From: Qipengyuania huizhouensis
Lineage (GTDB): Bacteria > Pseudomonadota > Alphaproteobacteria > Sphingomonadales > Sphingomonadaceae
DNA: 64,000 nt
Assembly (NCBI RefSeq): GCF_019711635.1
Contig: NZ_JAIGNT010000013.1
Location: 17,816-81,815, forward strand
Reading direction: 5' to 3'
The first letter of the stretch is position 1, and every line of letters begins with the position of its first letter. Below are positions 51,932 through 62,176 of this stretch, piece after piece. Made by a program: the position numbers and the translations under genes. The notes beneath the pieces were generated by a model that was given only the letters and a program-made list of their open reading frames with translations, had not been told where the DNA came from and searched no databases.

Positions 51932-54900
51932 ATGCCCGATATCTCCCGTATCCTGAAAGCCGACAAACCGCTCACGCTGGCGCAGGTCGCTCGCGGCGCG
52001 CAGCCGCTGGTAATGGCCGACCTTGCCCGCGCCGGAACCGGACGCGCGATCTTCATTGCACCCGACGATGCAGCGATGCGCGGAATTGCCGAAGCCGCGA
52101 AGTTCTTTGCACCGGAGCTGGAAGTCATCGAGTTTCCAGCTTGGGACTCCCTGCCTTACGATCGCGCCAGTCCCGCATTGTCGGTCAGCGCAAAGCGTCT
52201 TGCCGCACTACACCGCTTGCAGACCGGAAAAGCGAAGGCGCAATTGGTCGTAACCACCGCGAACGCCGTGCTTCAGCGCACGCTTACGCCCTTCCGCATC
52301 CGCGAAAGCGTGCGCGAGTTCAAACCCGGCATCGAGATTGGGCGCGACAGCCTCTCGCTCCTGCTTCAAAAGCAGGGATACAGCCGAACCGACACGGTAA
52401 TCGACAAGGGCGAATACGCCATCCGCGGTTCGATTGTGGACGTCTTCCCGAGCGGGCTGGACGAAGCTCTGCGTCTCGATTTTTTCGGCGATGAACTGGA
52501 AAGCCTGCGCAGTTTCGATCCCAATACGCAGATGAGCACCGGGCGCCTCGATACCCATCTCCTGCTCCCTGCCAGCGAAGCGCTACTGGACGAGGACAGC
52601 ATCAAACGTTTTCGCAGCCGGTATCGCGAGATGTTCGGTGCGAATGCCACCCAGGATCCCTTATACGAGGCCGTGAGCGAAGGCCGGCGCCTTGCAGGGA
52701 TGGAGCATTGGCTACCTTTGTTCGAGGAACGGTTGGTCACTCTGTTCGACCATCTCGACGACAACGATACGGTGGTCATCGACAACGCTTCGCTTGCCGC
52801 CGCCGACGAGCGGATAAAGGATGTCACCGACTATTACGAACAGCGCAAGGCGGCGAGCGGACAGGCCAAGGGCAGCTATCGCCCACTGGAACCGCAAGCG
52901 CTCTACCTCACCGAAGGCGAGTTCAAGGCAGCGCTCGCCGAAACGCCCGTCCACCGCGCTACGACCTTCGACGAACCGGAAAGTGGCACGGTCATCGATT
53001 TCGGCTTCAAGTCAGGCCGCGATTTTGCGCCCGAGCGTGCGCGCGGAGACAATGTCTATCCCGTTCTTGCCGAACACCTGAAAGCGCTCGGCAAGGCGGG
53101 CAAGCGTCCTCTACTTGCCGCCTATTCGCCCGGCAGCCGCGCGCGCATTGCTTCGATCCTTGCCGAGGCTGATTCGCCAGTGCAATTGGCCGATAGCTGG
53201 CAGGAAGCGCTCGGCCTGAGCGCCAAGGGCAAGCCAGCGGCGATGGTATTGCCTCTCGAAGCCAGCTTCGCCAATGACGAAATGGAGCTGCTCACCGAGC
53301 AGGATATTCTCGGCGACCGGCTTGTGCGGCGCAAGAAGAAGCGAAAAGATGCCGACGCCTTTCTTGCCGAACTGCAGGCACTCAGCATCGGCGATCTGAT
53401 CGTCCATACCGAGCATGGCATCGGCAAATACCTCGGCCTCGAGCCAGTCACGGTGGGCAAGTCCAAGCACGACTGCGTCCAGCTGGAATACAAAGGCGGC
53501 GACAAGCTGTTCATTCCGGTCGAGAATATCGACGTACTGAGCCGCTATGGCTCTTCCGAAGAAGCAGTCATGCTCGACCGGCTTGGCGGCGAAGCCTGGC
53601 AGAAGCGGCGAGCACGCCTCAAGGAGCGCATCCGCGAGATTGCCGGTGAACTGATGCAGGTCGCTGCCCAGCGAGCGCTCAAGAAGGCGCCGGTGTTCGA
53701 GGTGGACGAGGCCTCGTTCAACCAGTTCCTCGACCGGTTCCAGTACGAAGAGACCGACGACCAGGAACGTGCAATCCGGGACGTTTTGAGCGACCTCGAA
53801 AGCGGTAAGCCGATGGACCGCCTGGTCTGTGGCGATGTCGGATTCGGGAAAACCGAAGTCGCATTGCGAGCCGCCTTCGTCGCGGCAATGAACGGCCAGC
53901 AGGTCGCGGTGGTGGCTCCCACTACCTTGCTCGCCCGCCAGCACTACGAGAATTTCAGTCAGCGCTTCAACGGTTTCCCGCTGAATGTCGGTCGCCTGTC
54001 ACGCCTCGTACCGACCAAGGAATTGAAGGAAACGCGGGAAGGTCTGTCGAAAGGCGATGTCGATATCATCGTCGGCACACACGCGATCCTGTCCAAACAG
54101 ACGAATTTCAAGAACCTCGGCCTAGTCATTGTCGATGAGGAACAGCGCTTCGGCGTCACGCACAAGGAAAGGCTGAAGCAGCTTCGTGCCGATGTTCACA
54201 TGCTGACGCTGACAGCAACGCCCATCCCTCGCACGTTGCAGATGGCGATGACAGGCCTGCGCGAACTTTCCACCATCCAGACCCCACCGGTCGACCGCCT
54301 CGCCGTTCGCACCTACGTCATGGAATGGGACGACATGGTCATGCGCGAGGCGCTGCTGCGCGAACATCATCGTGGCGGGCAGAGCTTCATTGTTGTCCCT
54401 CGGATCTCGGACATGGAGCAGATTTCCGACTGGCTTCACGAGAACGTGCCCGAGGTGAAATTCGTCTCTGCGCATGGCCAGATGAGCGCGGGCGAGATCG
54501 AGGAGCGGATGAGTGCCTTTTACGAGGGCAAGTACGACGTCCTGCTCGCCACGACCATCGTCGAGAGCGGGCTCGACCTGCCGAGCGCGAATACCATTAT
54601 CATCCACCGTGCGGACATCTTCGGCCTCGCTCAGCTTTACCAGCTGCGTGGACGCGTGGGACGCGCGAAATTGCGCGCCTATGCCTATCTCACCTATGAG
54701 AAAGACGTCGCCCTGTCCGAAGTGGCGGAAAAGCGGCTCAAGGTACTCGGCGATCTCGACAGTCTCGGCGCGGGCTTCCAGCTTGCCAGCCATGATCTAG
54801 ACATCCGAGGTGCAGGCAACCTGCTGGGCGACGAGCAGTCGGGCCATATCCGCGAGGTCGGCTTCGAACTTTACCAGTCGATGCTCGAAGATGCGATCCT

Positions 54901-55423
54901 TGCTGCCAAAGCAGGCGAACTGGGTCTGGAGGCCAAGCGCGAAACGGTCAGCCCGCAAATCACGGTCGATGCGCCCATCATGATTCCGGAAGACTATGTG
55001 CCGGACCTGGCTGTGCGAATGGCACTATATCGCCGCCTCAATGATGCCGAAACCCAAGGCGAGGTCGAAGCAATGGCCGCCGAAATGATCGATCGTTTCG
55101 GTCCGCTGCCGTCGGCGACCGAGAATCTCGTTCGCCTCATCCAGATCAAACTGCAGGCAGTCGAAGCCAACATCTCCAAGATCGACGTTGGCGCAGCAGG
55201 TACGCTGGTCACCTTCCATAAGGACGACTTTCCGGACGGTCCGGGATTGATCGCTTATGTAGATCGCCTTCGGGGCACGGCCAAGCTGCGCCCTGATATG
55301 AAGCTTGTGATCAGCCGTGCATGGAATTCCCCTGAAAGCCGTCTCAACGGGCTGTTCCAACTTACCAAAGGCTTGTCGGGGATCGCGCGGAAAGCGAAAA
55401 AACGGGGCAAACAGGCGGCTTGA
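51932..55423 (+). CDS. mfd: transcription-repair coupling factor Mfd
   Basis: 1163 residues. UvrB-like N-terminal domains (~1-330), the RNA polymerase-interacting CarD-like domain ([16 protein letters not shown], ~485-560), the RecG-like translocase with [61 protein letters not shown], and a C-terminal TRCF domain. It removes stalled RNA polymerase and recruits UvrA to lesions. A GTG directly before this ATG (51929) could also initiate. Confidence 0.97.
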   Translation: MPDISRILKADKPLTLAQVARGAQPLVMADLARAGTGRAIFIAPDDAAMRGIAEAAKFFAPELEVIEFPAWDSLPYDRASPALSVSAKRLAALHRLQTGKAKAQLVVTTANAVLQRTLTPFRIRESVREFKPGIEIGRDSLSLLLQKQGYSRTDTVIDKGEYAIRGSIVDVFPSGLDEALRLDFFGDELESLRSFDPNTQMSTGRLDTHLLLPASEALLDEDSIKRFRSRYREMFGANATQDPLYEAVSEGRRLAGMEHWLPLFEERLVTLFDHLDDNDTVVIDNASLAAADERIKDVTDYYEQRKAASGQAKGSYRPLEPQALYLTEGEFKAALAETPVHRATTFDEPESGTVIDFGFKSGRDFAPERARGDNVYPVLAEHLKALGKAGKRPLLAAYSPGSRARIASILAEADSPVQLADSWQEALGLSAKGKPAAMVLPLEASFANDEMELLTEQDILGDRLVRRKKKRKDADAFLAELQALSIGDLIVHTEHGIGKYLGLEPVTVGKSKHDCVQLEYKGGDKLFIPVENIDVLSRYGSSEEAVMLDRLGGEAWQKRRARLKERIREIAGELMQVAAQRALKKAPVFEVDEASFNQFLDRFQYEETDDQERAIRDVLSDLESGKPMDRLVCGDVGFGKTEVALRAAFVAAMNGQQVAVVAPTTLLARQHYENFSQRFNGFPLNVGRLSRLVPTKELKETREGLSKGDVDIIVGTHAILSKQTNFKNLGLVIVDEEQRFGVTHKERLKQLRADVHMLTLTATPIPRTLQMAMTGLRELSTIQTPPVDRLAVRTYVMEWDDMVMREALLREHHRGGQSFIVVPRISDMEQISDWLHENVPEVKFVSAHGQMSAGEIEERMSAFYEGKYDVLLATTIVESGLDLPSANTIIIHRADIFGLAQLYQLRGRVGRAKLRAYAYLTYEKDVALSEVAEKRLKVLGDLDSLGAGFQLASHDLDIRGAGNLLGDEQSGHIREVGFELYQSMLEDAILAAKAGELGLEAKRETVSPQITVDAPIMIPEDYVPDLAVRMALYRRLNDAETQGEVEAMAAEMIDRFGPLPSATENLVRLIQIKLQAVEANISKIDVGAAGTLVTFHKDDFPDGPGLIAYVDRLRGTAKLRPDMKLVISRAWNSPESRLNGLFQLTKGLSGIARKAKKRGKQAA

Positions 55424-55432
55424 CGAAGCGGG

Positions 55433-56752
55433 CTATTGCCTTGCCAAGTTGAGGAACTCCTGCGGCGCAATCGGCTCGGAACCCAGAAAACCTTGATAGC
55501 ACTCGCAATCCTCCGCCGCCACGAAGTCCCGCTGGCGATCGGTTTCTATTCCCTCTACCAGAACGCCTAGTTCGAGCGCTTTGGCCATACCCATAATTGC
55601 CCTGAACACTGCCCGATCGCGCTCATCCTCGAGAACGCCCTCCACCATCGAGCGATCGAGTTTGATGCAGTCTATCGGCAGCACCTTGAGATATCGGAAA
55701 TTACAAAAGCCGGCTCCGAAATCATCCAGTGCTATGCGCACATCAAGCACTTTAAGCTGGTGAAGCACACGGCTGACACGATCGAGATCGGCAAGCAGCA
55801 CCTGCTCGGTAATCTCAAGCGTGATTTGCGACAGCGGGAATCCGATCCTGTCCGCCAACCGGGCAAAGTCGATTGCGAAATTGTCTGCGGCCAGATCTAC
55901 CGGAGTGATATTGATCGAAAGGCGGAGGTCGCTGGGCCAGAAAGTTGCCGCCTCGAGCGCACGCCGGACTATGTGACGTGAAAGATGTGCGACATGATCC
56001 GCACGCTCTGCAATCTGGAAAAGCGCAGCGGCCCCGATTCTTCCGACAATCGGATGATGCCAACGGGCCAATGCCTCCGCACCAATAATCCGACCATCTA
56101 CGAGTGAATATTGAGGCTGGAACAGGATTTCGATCTCGCCCTGATCGATGGCTGCCAAAAGGTCCGCCTCGAGCTCGATATTGGATCGAGGCGCCATTTC
56201 CAGTGTCCCGCTGGACCATTCGATCCGACGACCGTGGGATTGGCGCATCAAGGCCGTCACTTCGGACAAGCGGTCGAGCATTCGATCGACATCGTCATGT
56301 TCCCCTGCGCGCATCAGGGCGATCCGGGGCCACAGACGCAAGCTGCCGCCGCCTTCCGGATTTGCGATAGGCGCCGCAATCGCGTCGGCCAGCGCCTCCG
56401 CAAGCCATTGCCAGCGCTCTTGGCTGGCATTTGCATGCGCCACCAACATGAATGTCCCGCCGGATAGTCGAGCGGCTAGCCACGGATGACTTTCGAGTTC
56501 GTCATTTGCAAAATGGCGGATACGATGCGCGACTTCGACCAACGCACCATCGCCTGCCGTTTCACCGAATGCAACGTTGACGGTGTCAATTCGGCCGAGC
56601 GAAATCAGCATCGCATGGACCGGGCACGCTCCAGCCGAAATCGGCCAATTATCAACCCAAGAGCTGACAACACGTCGTATCTGGGGAAGGCCGCCCAGCC
56701 CGGTCAAGGCGTCGCTCGACTCGTGAGCTACATTATGGTGCACGGTTGCCAT
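55433..56752 (-). CDS. cyclic-di-GMP phosphodiesterase (EAL) with degenerate GGDEF domain
   Basis: 439 residues. The first ~170 residues fold like a GGDEF domain, but the active site reads SGGTF, so no diguanylate cyclase activity is expected. The EAL domain (~200-435) keeps AEALARW, SINITP, LEITE, DDFGAGFCNF, KLDRSM and LVEGIET, all residues needed for c-di-GMP hydrolysis. No membrane helix or input domain; cytosolic. It converges on mfd and is divergent from nadK. Confidence 0.92.
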   Translation of the reverse strand: MATVHHNVAHESSDALTGLGGLPQIRRVVSSWVDNWPISAGACPVHAMLISLGRIDTVNVAFGETAGDGALVEVAHRIRHFANDELESHPWLAARLSGGTFMLVAHANASQERWQWLAEALADAIAAPIANPEGGGSLRLWPRIALMRAGEHDDVDRMLDRLSEVTALMRQSHGRRIEWSSGTLEMAPRSNIELEADLLAAIDQGEIEILFQPQYSLVDGRIIGAEALARWHHPIVGRIGAAALFQIAERADHVAHLSRHIVRRALEAATFWPSDLRLSINITPVDLAADNFAIDFARLADRIGFPLSQITLEITEQVLLADLDRVSRVLHQLKVLDVRIALDDFGAGFCNFRYLKVLPIDCIKLDRSMVEGVLEDERDRAVFRAIMGMAKALELGVLVEGIETDRQRDFVAAEDCECYQGFLGSEPIAPQEFLNLARQ

Positions 56753-56878
56753 TTGTGCACCTTACCATTGCTTTGCAAGATAATCTCAAAAAATCGACGT
56801 TGTTGCCAAACGGCACAGCCACCCATAGGGATGCGAACCTTACAGCCGAAATCGAGTGTGCAGCCTAACGGGACGGAT

Positions 56879-57661
56879 ATGGCCGAATTTGAGCGACTTG
56901 CACTCCTCGTATCCGATTCCGAGCGGGCACAGGAGGCCGCCGAAACGATTTTCGCTTCACTGGCCGATTGGGTCCCTGTGAGCCAGGCGGATGCCGTGGT
57001 GGTCCTCGGCGGCGACGGATTCATGCTGCAAAGCCTGCATGCGATGCTGGATGCTGGCCGTATTCTACCGGCCTATGGGGTAAATCTCGGCACCGTCGGT
57101 TTTCTGATGAACAAGAACCGTCAACCGGAGAAATTGCTGGGCAGGCTCGCCCGTGCGAAGCTGCACACTATCGCTCCCTTGGCGATGGAAGCAGAGACGC
57201 AGGACGGGAGCATCCACCGTTTCTGTGCTATAAATGAAGTCTCGTTGCTGCGTGAGACACGCCAGACAGCAAAAATCGAAGTCGCAGTGGATGACAAGAT
57301 ACGTATCAAGGAACTGGTTTGCGACGGGGTGCTCCTATCGACCCCAGCCGGCTCTACCGCTTATAACCTCTCCGCTGACGGGCCAATCCTCCCGCTGGAT
57401 TCGCAATTGCTGGCATTGACGCCGATCTCGGCGTTCCGGCCGCGCCGCTGGAAGGGGGCAATCCTGCCCGACCGCAGCCGTGTGACCTTCCGTGTAATGG
57501 AAGCGGAGAAGCGCCCCGTTTCGGCTGTCGCCGACCAGCGAGAAATCCGCAACGTAACGGAAGTCCGCCTTGAGATCGCGAGGGAGAATGTCCTGACCTT
57601 GCTGTTCGATCCCGGCCACGCTCTGGACGAACGCATTGTTTCGGAGCAATTTGTCGTTTGA
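56879..57661 (+). CDS. nadK: NAD kinase
   Basis: 260 residues. Phosphorylates NAD to NADP. Motifs: VVVLGGDGFML (GGDG), GVNLGTVGFLMN, CAINEVSLLRETRQ (NE/D), CDGVLLSTPAGSTAYNLSADGPI. The start at 56879 is preceded by GGGACGG; longer readings would extend back into the divergent EAL gene. Length matches the short bacterial form. Confidence 0.95.
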   Translation: MAEFERLALLVSDSERAQEAAETIFASLADWVPVSQADAVVVLGGDGFMLQSLHAMLDAGRILPAYGVNLGTVGFLMNKNRQPEKLLGRLARAKLHTIAPLAMEAETQDGSIHRFCAINEVSLLRETRQTAKIEVAVDDKIRIKELVCDGVLLSTPAGSTAYNLSADGPILPLDSQLLALTPISAFRPRRWKGAILPDRSRVTFRVMEAEKRPVSAVADQREIRNVTEVRLEIARENVLTLLFDPGHALDERIVSEQFVV

Positions 57662-57707
57662 CAAAACGGTGCTGGAGAATGCTCGGCGAAAAATTGCAAA
57701 AGCCCGC

Positions 57708-57736
57708 TTGCCAAACCGGAATGCCGCCCATATAGG
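57708..57736 (+). promoter_or_regulatory. promoter of tRNA-Asn
   Basis: TTGCCA (57708-57713), 17-bp spacer, TATAGG (57731-57736), 22 bp before the tRNA. Same pattern as the tRNA-Pro promoter. Confidence 0.65.
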
Positions 57737-57758
57737 CGCACCCCTGCCGAGAGGCTGC

Positions 57759-57833
57759 TCCCCGATAGCTCAGCGGTAGAGTAGGTGACTGTTAATCACT
57801 TGGTCGTTGGTTCGAATCCAACTCGGGGAGCCA
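57759..57833 (+). tRNA. tRNA-Asn (anticodon GTT)
   Basis: 75 nt with encoded CCA. Acceptor TCCCCGA/TCGGGGA, D arm TAGCTCAGCGGTAGA, anticodon stem GGTGA/TCACT with loop CTGTTAA, T arm TTGGTTCGAATCCAA. Confidence 0.95.
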
Positions 57834-58003
57834 TTCACTCTTCTTAGAGTTTTTAATTGCCTCGCCTTCTTAGACCTGTCGCCAATCCGCTCTCACACTC
57901 TTTACCATAGCGCAGCACACGGCCTTTGCGAACCATGCCACATGCCGGAACAGCCCAGTAAACAACGGAAAAACTATCACATTATGTAGGGTCAAATTTA
58001 GTG

Positions 58004-58567
58004 CCGCTTCCTGCGATTTCTCAGCAAATAGCGCAAAACAAAGCGCTAGTGCAGTTGACTGGCGCCTCGACAGTGCGGGCAGTAATGTAGAGCAGGACGC
58101 ACCCCCGTATGTGAGGGTAGGACTTGATATCGTCACAGAATAGGCATGCGAAACTAGGAAGACCGACTTTGGGCGCCGGCAGATCCGTTTCCCCCGGCAA
58201 ACGCCGTGGATCTTAGCAATAACATCGCATTTCAGCCGATCCACTTAGTGTACCACGACTGGTCCACCAGCGCGCCGATCCGCGAGATATTTCACCGCGC
58301 CTTTGAGGGGGCTGGCCTACCTTATCTCAACCCACATTCGTTCCGCGATATGCTGAGGGTCATGCCATGACACTGGTCTTGTCTGCGGAAGAAATGAAGG
58401 CCTGAAGCTAAAACGGCGACCATAGCGATATACTGACAACCTTCACCAACTACGGCACGGTCCCGGCTCACAAGCAGGAGGAGTTGGTACGGGCAAGGCA
58501 TACGGTGAATGCCCCCAATCAAAGCGAAAAGGCTCGCCTATTGGCAGCGCTTGATACAGTGGGCTGA
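58004..58567 (+). pseudogene. decayed tyrosine integrase remnant at tRNA-Asn
   Basis: Conceptual pieces of an integrase C-terminal half in several frames. Around 58007: LPAISQQIAQNKALVQLTGA (active-site Arg region). At 58206-58370: WSTSAPIREIFHRAFEGAG and LPYLNPHSFRDML (HxxR box), ending in a premature TGA. In another frame up to 58567: LSAEEMKA, two internal stops, then HSDILTTFTNYGTVPAHKQE (late His and nucleophile Tyr) and a natural-looking stop. At least one frameshift and three in-frame stops. It lies 170 bp after tRNA-Asn, the probable old target. The 57834-58003 stretch and 58568-58693 show nothing else. Confidence 0.8.
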
Positions 58568-58693
58568 TAACGCGACCGGGCGGCTTAGCGAAGCAAGCCA
58601 TTGCTTCAACCGTACTCATGAGTAACAAAGCTGCCTGACTCTATTCACAACAGGAGCGCAGGTCATGATTTGGAAGAGTCGTAAAGTCCGAGC

Positions 58694-60091
58694 ATGACAC
58701 AAGCGCGAAGACTTCTCCCCTTCCTAATTTTTGCCGTTATCGCATTAGCGATAACTCTTCCAGTGGCGTTTCAACCACCGCGAGCGTTCCAATCGTTTTG
58801 GATTAATGCAGTTTGGCTCGAGCAATTTAGCGAGCAACTGGCTGCCGGGAATTTCTACCCACGGTGGTTACCGGACTCACATAACGGACTGGGTTCTCCC
58901 GTTTTCTACTATTATCCGCCGCTTGCCTTTTACATTTCGGCTATTCCCGATTTGCTGGGACTCTCTCCTTACAGTGCGACCCTTGTTGGGTTTACATTTG
59001 GTTCGTTCGCTTCAGGAGCGACCATGTATTGGTGGCTCAAAGACAAAAAGCATCGGCTTCTAAGCTCAATAATCTTTATGCTGATGCCATATCACTTATT
59101 CGATTTTTGGTTTCGTGGCGCACTCGCAGAACACATGGCAATCGCATTTATACCACTTCTGGCTATTGGAATGAAAAGGCAACCGATCATTCTAGCCATC
59201 GCATATGCCGGGATCATCATAACCCACTTGCCATTGGCATTGCTAGCCAGTCTATTCTTTATCGCACCTTATGGAATATGGATTATATATAAAGATTTTA
59301 ATAACTTAAAGCCCATAACGCTGGGGTTAACAGCTGGCTTACTTATGTCCGGGGTATATTTGTATCCCGCTCTCGCACTGCACGATTTTCGCAAAACTGA
59401 CGAGCTATATCGCTTTCAAGAGTTCCAAGCCGTCGCCTGGAGTTTTTTCGACCCTGCAAACTGGCCAAAGCCCGCCACAATGACCAGACTCATTCTAATC
59501 ACAAGCGCGATCGCCCTTGGTACCTTAACGCTCTGGAGGCGTGACTTCTGGCCGAGTTTATCTCTCGCCGTCTGTATTGTCATATCTGGCGCCCTGCCAA
59601 TTTGGGAAATCCCGCTGCTTGCGATGGTCCAGTTTCCTTGGCGAGCTTTGCCACTTGCTGAATTTGCTCTCGTCACAGCGTTGGCTAGCGCGTCACTTTC
59701 TAGAGCAGCCACTGCAGCATTTTCGCCGCTCTTGATTGCAGTTTTGATCCCGCCGCATCCGATGTCGCAAGCGGGTGGGCTTGACCGATATATTGAAAAA
59801 CATGTTGATGTAGCCGAATACCTACCCCCCGCTGTTCCGCGAGGAGTATCAAACTACAGCGAGTGGGCTCAGGAAACGGCAAAAAGGTATCCGCACAAGA
59901 CTTTCTATTTCCCATCTATCGGCCAAACAGATGATGGACTGTTCTTAGCGGGTGAGCCGAATTTGAGGCGTTTGCCTGCCGAATGGATCGGCCTGATTTT
60001 TACTCTTTTAGGTTTTGGTCTAACTTGCATACTAATCAAGCGGGGCGAAAGACCCAGAAGCGGGACAGTAGCCAAGTCACCACGGGAATAG
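58694..60091 (+). CDS. multi-pass membrane protein, GT-C-like (glycosyltransferase or 6-PTPS-related family)
   Basis: 465 residues with 10 or more membrane helices. The first periplasmic loop has WLEQFSEQLAAGNFYPRWLP followed by GLGSPVFYYYPPLAFY, the pattern of lipid-linked GT-C enzymes and '6-pyruvoyl-tetrahydropterin synthase related' membrane proteins. It could transfer sugars from a polyprenyl-phosphate donor. No good ribosome site precedes the ATG. AT-richer than the core genes; its 3' end overlaps the convergent gtrA-like gene by 56 bp. Confidence 0.75.
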   Translation: MTQARRLLPFLIFAVIALAITLPVAFQPPRAFQSFWINAVWLEQFSEQLAAGNFYPRWLPDSHNGLGSPVFYYYPPLAFYISAIPDLLGLSPYSATLVGFTFGSFASGATMYWWLKDKKHRLLSSIIFMLMPYHLFDFWFRGALAEHMAIAFIPLLAIGMKRQPIILAIAYAGIIITHLPLALLASLFFIAPYGIWIIYKDFNNLKPITLGLTAGLLMSGVYLYPALALHDFRKTDELYRFQEFQAVAWSFFDPANWPKPATMTRLILITSAIALGTLTLWRRDFWPSLSLAVCIVISGALPIWEIPLLAMVQFPWRALPLAEFALVTALASASLSRAATAAFSPLLIAVLIPPHPMSQAGGLDRYIEKHVDVAEYLPPAVPRGVSNYSEWAQETAKRYPHKTFYFPSIGQTDDGLFLAGEPNLRRLPAEWIGLIFTLLGFGLTCILIKRGERPRSGTVAKSPRE

Positions 60092-60416
60092 AGCAGGCAA
60101 CTGCCACTGAGGCAGCGACAAAGCTATAATTGAATACGTCCACGACGAAAAATACGATGAGATTCGTAAGCGCATAAGTTGAAAGAGAAACCAGGATAAA
60201 CCTTGGCCCCTGCACCCGGTGTGCCTGTGTCGAGCGAAAGGTAATATGAGCATGGCCGAAATAGGAAATCGCCACGCTCGATACATATCCCACAAGATTT
60301 GCCCAATAGGCTCCAACGCCCACTGAGTTGGCGGCAAGACTGGCGAGCAGATAGGTCAAGGTCGCGGCCGCTCCGACCATTCCGAACCGGAACCATTCGG
60401 CAAGAAGACCCTTCAT
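60036..60416 (-). CDS. GtrA family membrane protein
   Basis: 126 residues, four membrane helices, beginning FRFGMVGAAATLTYLLASL and ending VVTWLLSRFWVFRPA, the two hallmarks of GtrA. GtrA proteins are thought to flip polyprenyl-phosphate sugars to the periplasm. The ATG overlaps the methyltransferase stop (ATGA). With the upstream GT2 enzyme it forms a GtrA/GtrB-type glycosylation unit. Confidence 0.9.
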   Translation of the reverse strand: MKGLLAEWFRFGMVGAAATLTYLLASLAANSVGVGAYWANLVGYVSSVAISYFGHAHITFRSTQAHRVQGPRFILVSLSTYALTNLIVFFVVDVFNYSFVAASVAVACSIPVVTWLLSRFWVFRPA

Positions 60417-61141
60417 CGGGCGCTGCAGATTGCACAGAGTGAGAGTCCGATCGGCAATCGTGCGTGACGTAGGATGCGGCGCTCAACTGCAAATATCCGC
60501 CCCAGTATCGTGTTGGCAATCTTGGGCGGCACACCATCCAGAGAAACCTCGCTCTTTCCGAAGCGGCTGGCAAGGCGCTGAACGACCGCTGCGGGCAGGA
60601 GCAAAGAATTGAAATAGGACATGTAGTTCACCTGCAATTCGGCCCTCTCCAGCACGTCCTGCAGACGTCTTCCGGAATACCGCCGGCGATGGTGATGGAG
60701 GACATCGTGCTGCGACCACAGAAACTGCAGAGCTGGCACTGTAAGTATCAGCTTCCCATCCTTCGCAAGCAGCCGACGCAATGATCGGAGGCTATCTTCA
60801 TCGCGATCCAGATGCTCCAGAACATCGAACAGCGCGATCAATTGGTAAGGACCAGACAAATGCTCAATGCCATCGGGAAGGCTTCCCGCCTGAACGTCTA
60901 TGCAAGATTTCCGGCTGGCGATCTCGCGTGCCTGCGCATCAAACTCGAATGCCTCGACAGTTCCAAACTGTCGCAGCAATGCGAGATTACCTCCCGTGCC
61001 GCAGCCCGCTTCAAGAATTCTGGAAGATCTGTCGGGGCGAATGCGGTGCTTGATCAGTGCCTCAAGGATCGCACGACGCCCGACAAACCACCAGTGGCTG
61101 CCCTCGATTTCAGCCATGGCTTCGTAAGCTCGACGTTCCAC
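60413..61141 (-). CDS. class I SAM-dependent methyltransferase
   Basis: 242 residues. SAM-binding motif I ILEAGCGTGGNLALL, acidic EAFEFDAQA, motif IV LIALFDVLEHLDRDEDSL, and LILTVPALQFLWSQHDVLHH, typical of the Methyltransf_11/23 group attached to glycan loci. The GTG at 61141 starts one base after the GT2 stop with AGAGGG eight bases upstream, better than a TTG at 61165. Substrate unknown, perhaps the lipid-linked sugar or its carrier. Confidence 0.88.
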   Translation of the reverse strand: MERRAYEAMAEIEGSHWWFVGRRAILEALIKHRIRPDRSSRILEAGCGTGGNLALLRQFGTVEAFEFDAQAREIASRKSCIDVQAGSLPDGIEHLSGPYQLIALFDVLEHLDRDEDSLRSLRRLLAKDGKLILTVPALQFLWSQHDVLHHHRRRYSGRRLQDVLERAELQVNYMSYFNSLLLPAAVVQRLASRFGKSEVSLDGVPPKIANTILGRIFAVERRILRHARLPIGLSLCAICSAR

Positions 61142-61142
61142 G

Positions 61143-62087
61143 TCAGAAGCCCTCTTTCGACTCAATAATGTAAAGGGGCCGTCGCCTCACTTCGAGCGCG
61201 ATGCGACCAAGATATTCGCCGATCAAGCCAAGGCTGAGCAAATTCAGCCCTCCCAGAAACAGCACCGCGACCATGATCGACGCGTATCCCGGCATGTCAC
61301 CGCCAGTAATGAGCGTGTAAACAATAAGCGCGCCGGCATACAGGAAAGCAAGAAATGCAATGCTTGCGCCGAGATATGTCCAGATGCGCAGCGGCAATGT
61401 CGATGACGAGGTTACGCCGTCCAGAGCCAGAGACCAGAGCTTCGTCGGTTTCCACTTCGTTGTTCCATTTTCACGCGGCGGGCGGACCACTTCAACTTCC
61501 GCCACCTTGAAGCCGATCCAGGAAAATAGGCCCTTGTTGAAACGGGTGTTCTCATTGAGCTGGTTCAGCGCTTCGACGGCCTGCCGATCCAGCAGGCGGA
61601 AATCCCCGACATGCGCATGCACTGGCTGGTCGGCGATCTTTTCCAAAATCGAATAAAACAGGTTTGCTGTTCCACGTTTGAATAAGCCGTCACTGGAACG
61701 GTCAACCCGCTTCGCGTTTACAACCTGAGCCCCCTGCTTCCATCGACGGATCATCTCGACGATGATCTGTGGTGGATCTTGTAGATCGACATCTATCGGT
61801 ATGACTGCATCTCCCGATGCGTGATGCATACCAGCCGACAAAGCGGCCTCTTTGCCGAAATTGCGCGACAGATTGATAACCTTTATTTCAGCCTGGTTAC
61901 GGCAGAGATGCTCGAGAGTGCTTCTCGTGTTGTCCAGACTGCCATCATTAACGAAAATGAACTCCAGTTTCGCCGGAGAGCCCAATTCAACCTCAAACTG
62001 TGACCGCAACTGTGCCATCCGATCAAGGAACGGACGAATGGCGTCATCCTCGTTGAAAACCGGTATGATCAAACTCAAGGTTGTCAT
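61143..62087 (-). CDS. GT2 family polyprenyl-phosphate glycosyltransferase (GtrB/DPM1-like)
   Basis: 314 residues. GT-A fold with LSLIIPVFNEDDAIRPFL, FIFVNDGSLDNT, LSRNFGKEAALSAGM and the DxD-like VDLQDPPQ. A loop with NLFYSILEKIA and two C-terminal membrane helices (SIAFLAFLYAGALIVYTLI and IMVAVLFLGGLNLLSLGLIG) are characteristic of GtrB enzymes that charge undecaprenyl phosphate with glucose or another sugar. First gene of the GT2-methyltransferase-GtrA operon. Confidence 0.93.
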   Translation of the reverse strand: MTTLSLIIPVFNEDDAIRPFLDRMAQLRSQFEVELGSPAKLEFIFVNDGSLDNTRSTLEHLCRNQAEIKVINLSRNFGKEAALSAGMHHASGDAVIPIDVDLQDPPQIIVEMIRRWKQGAQVVNAKRVDRSSDGLFKRGTANLFYSILEKIADQPVHAHVGDFRLLDRQAVEALNQLNENTRFNKGLFSWIGFKVAEVEVVRPPRENGTTKWKPTKLWSLALDGVTSSSTLPLRIWTYLGASIAFLAFLYAGALIVYTLITGGDMPGYASIMVAVLFLGGLNLLSLGLIGEYLGRIALEVRRRPLYIIESKEGF

Positions 62088-62176
62088 GATGACCTCGTCA
62101 GCTATTGGCCGGCAATCTCTTAGTCGAACTTTGGTTAATGGCCTGTAAGAGAATGCCCAATTTCAGGAGTGGCGCT

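Noticed and set aside
57870..58244. 124-codon minus-strand open frame
   Set aside because: Antisense to the integrase remnant and without family features.
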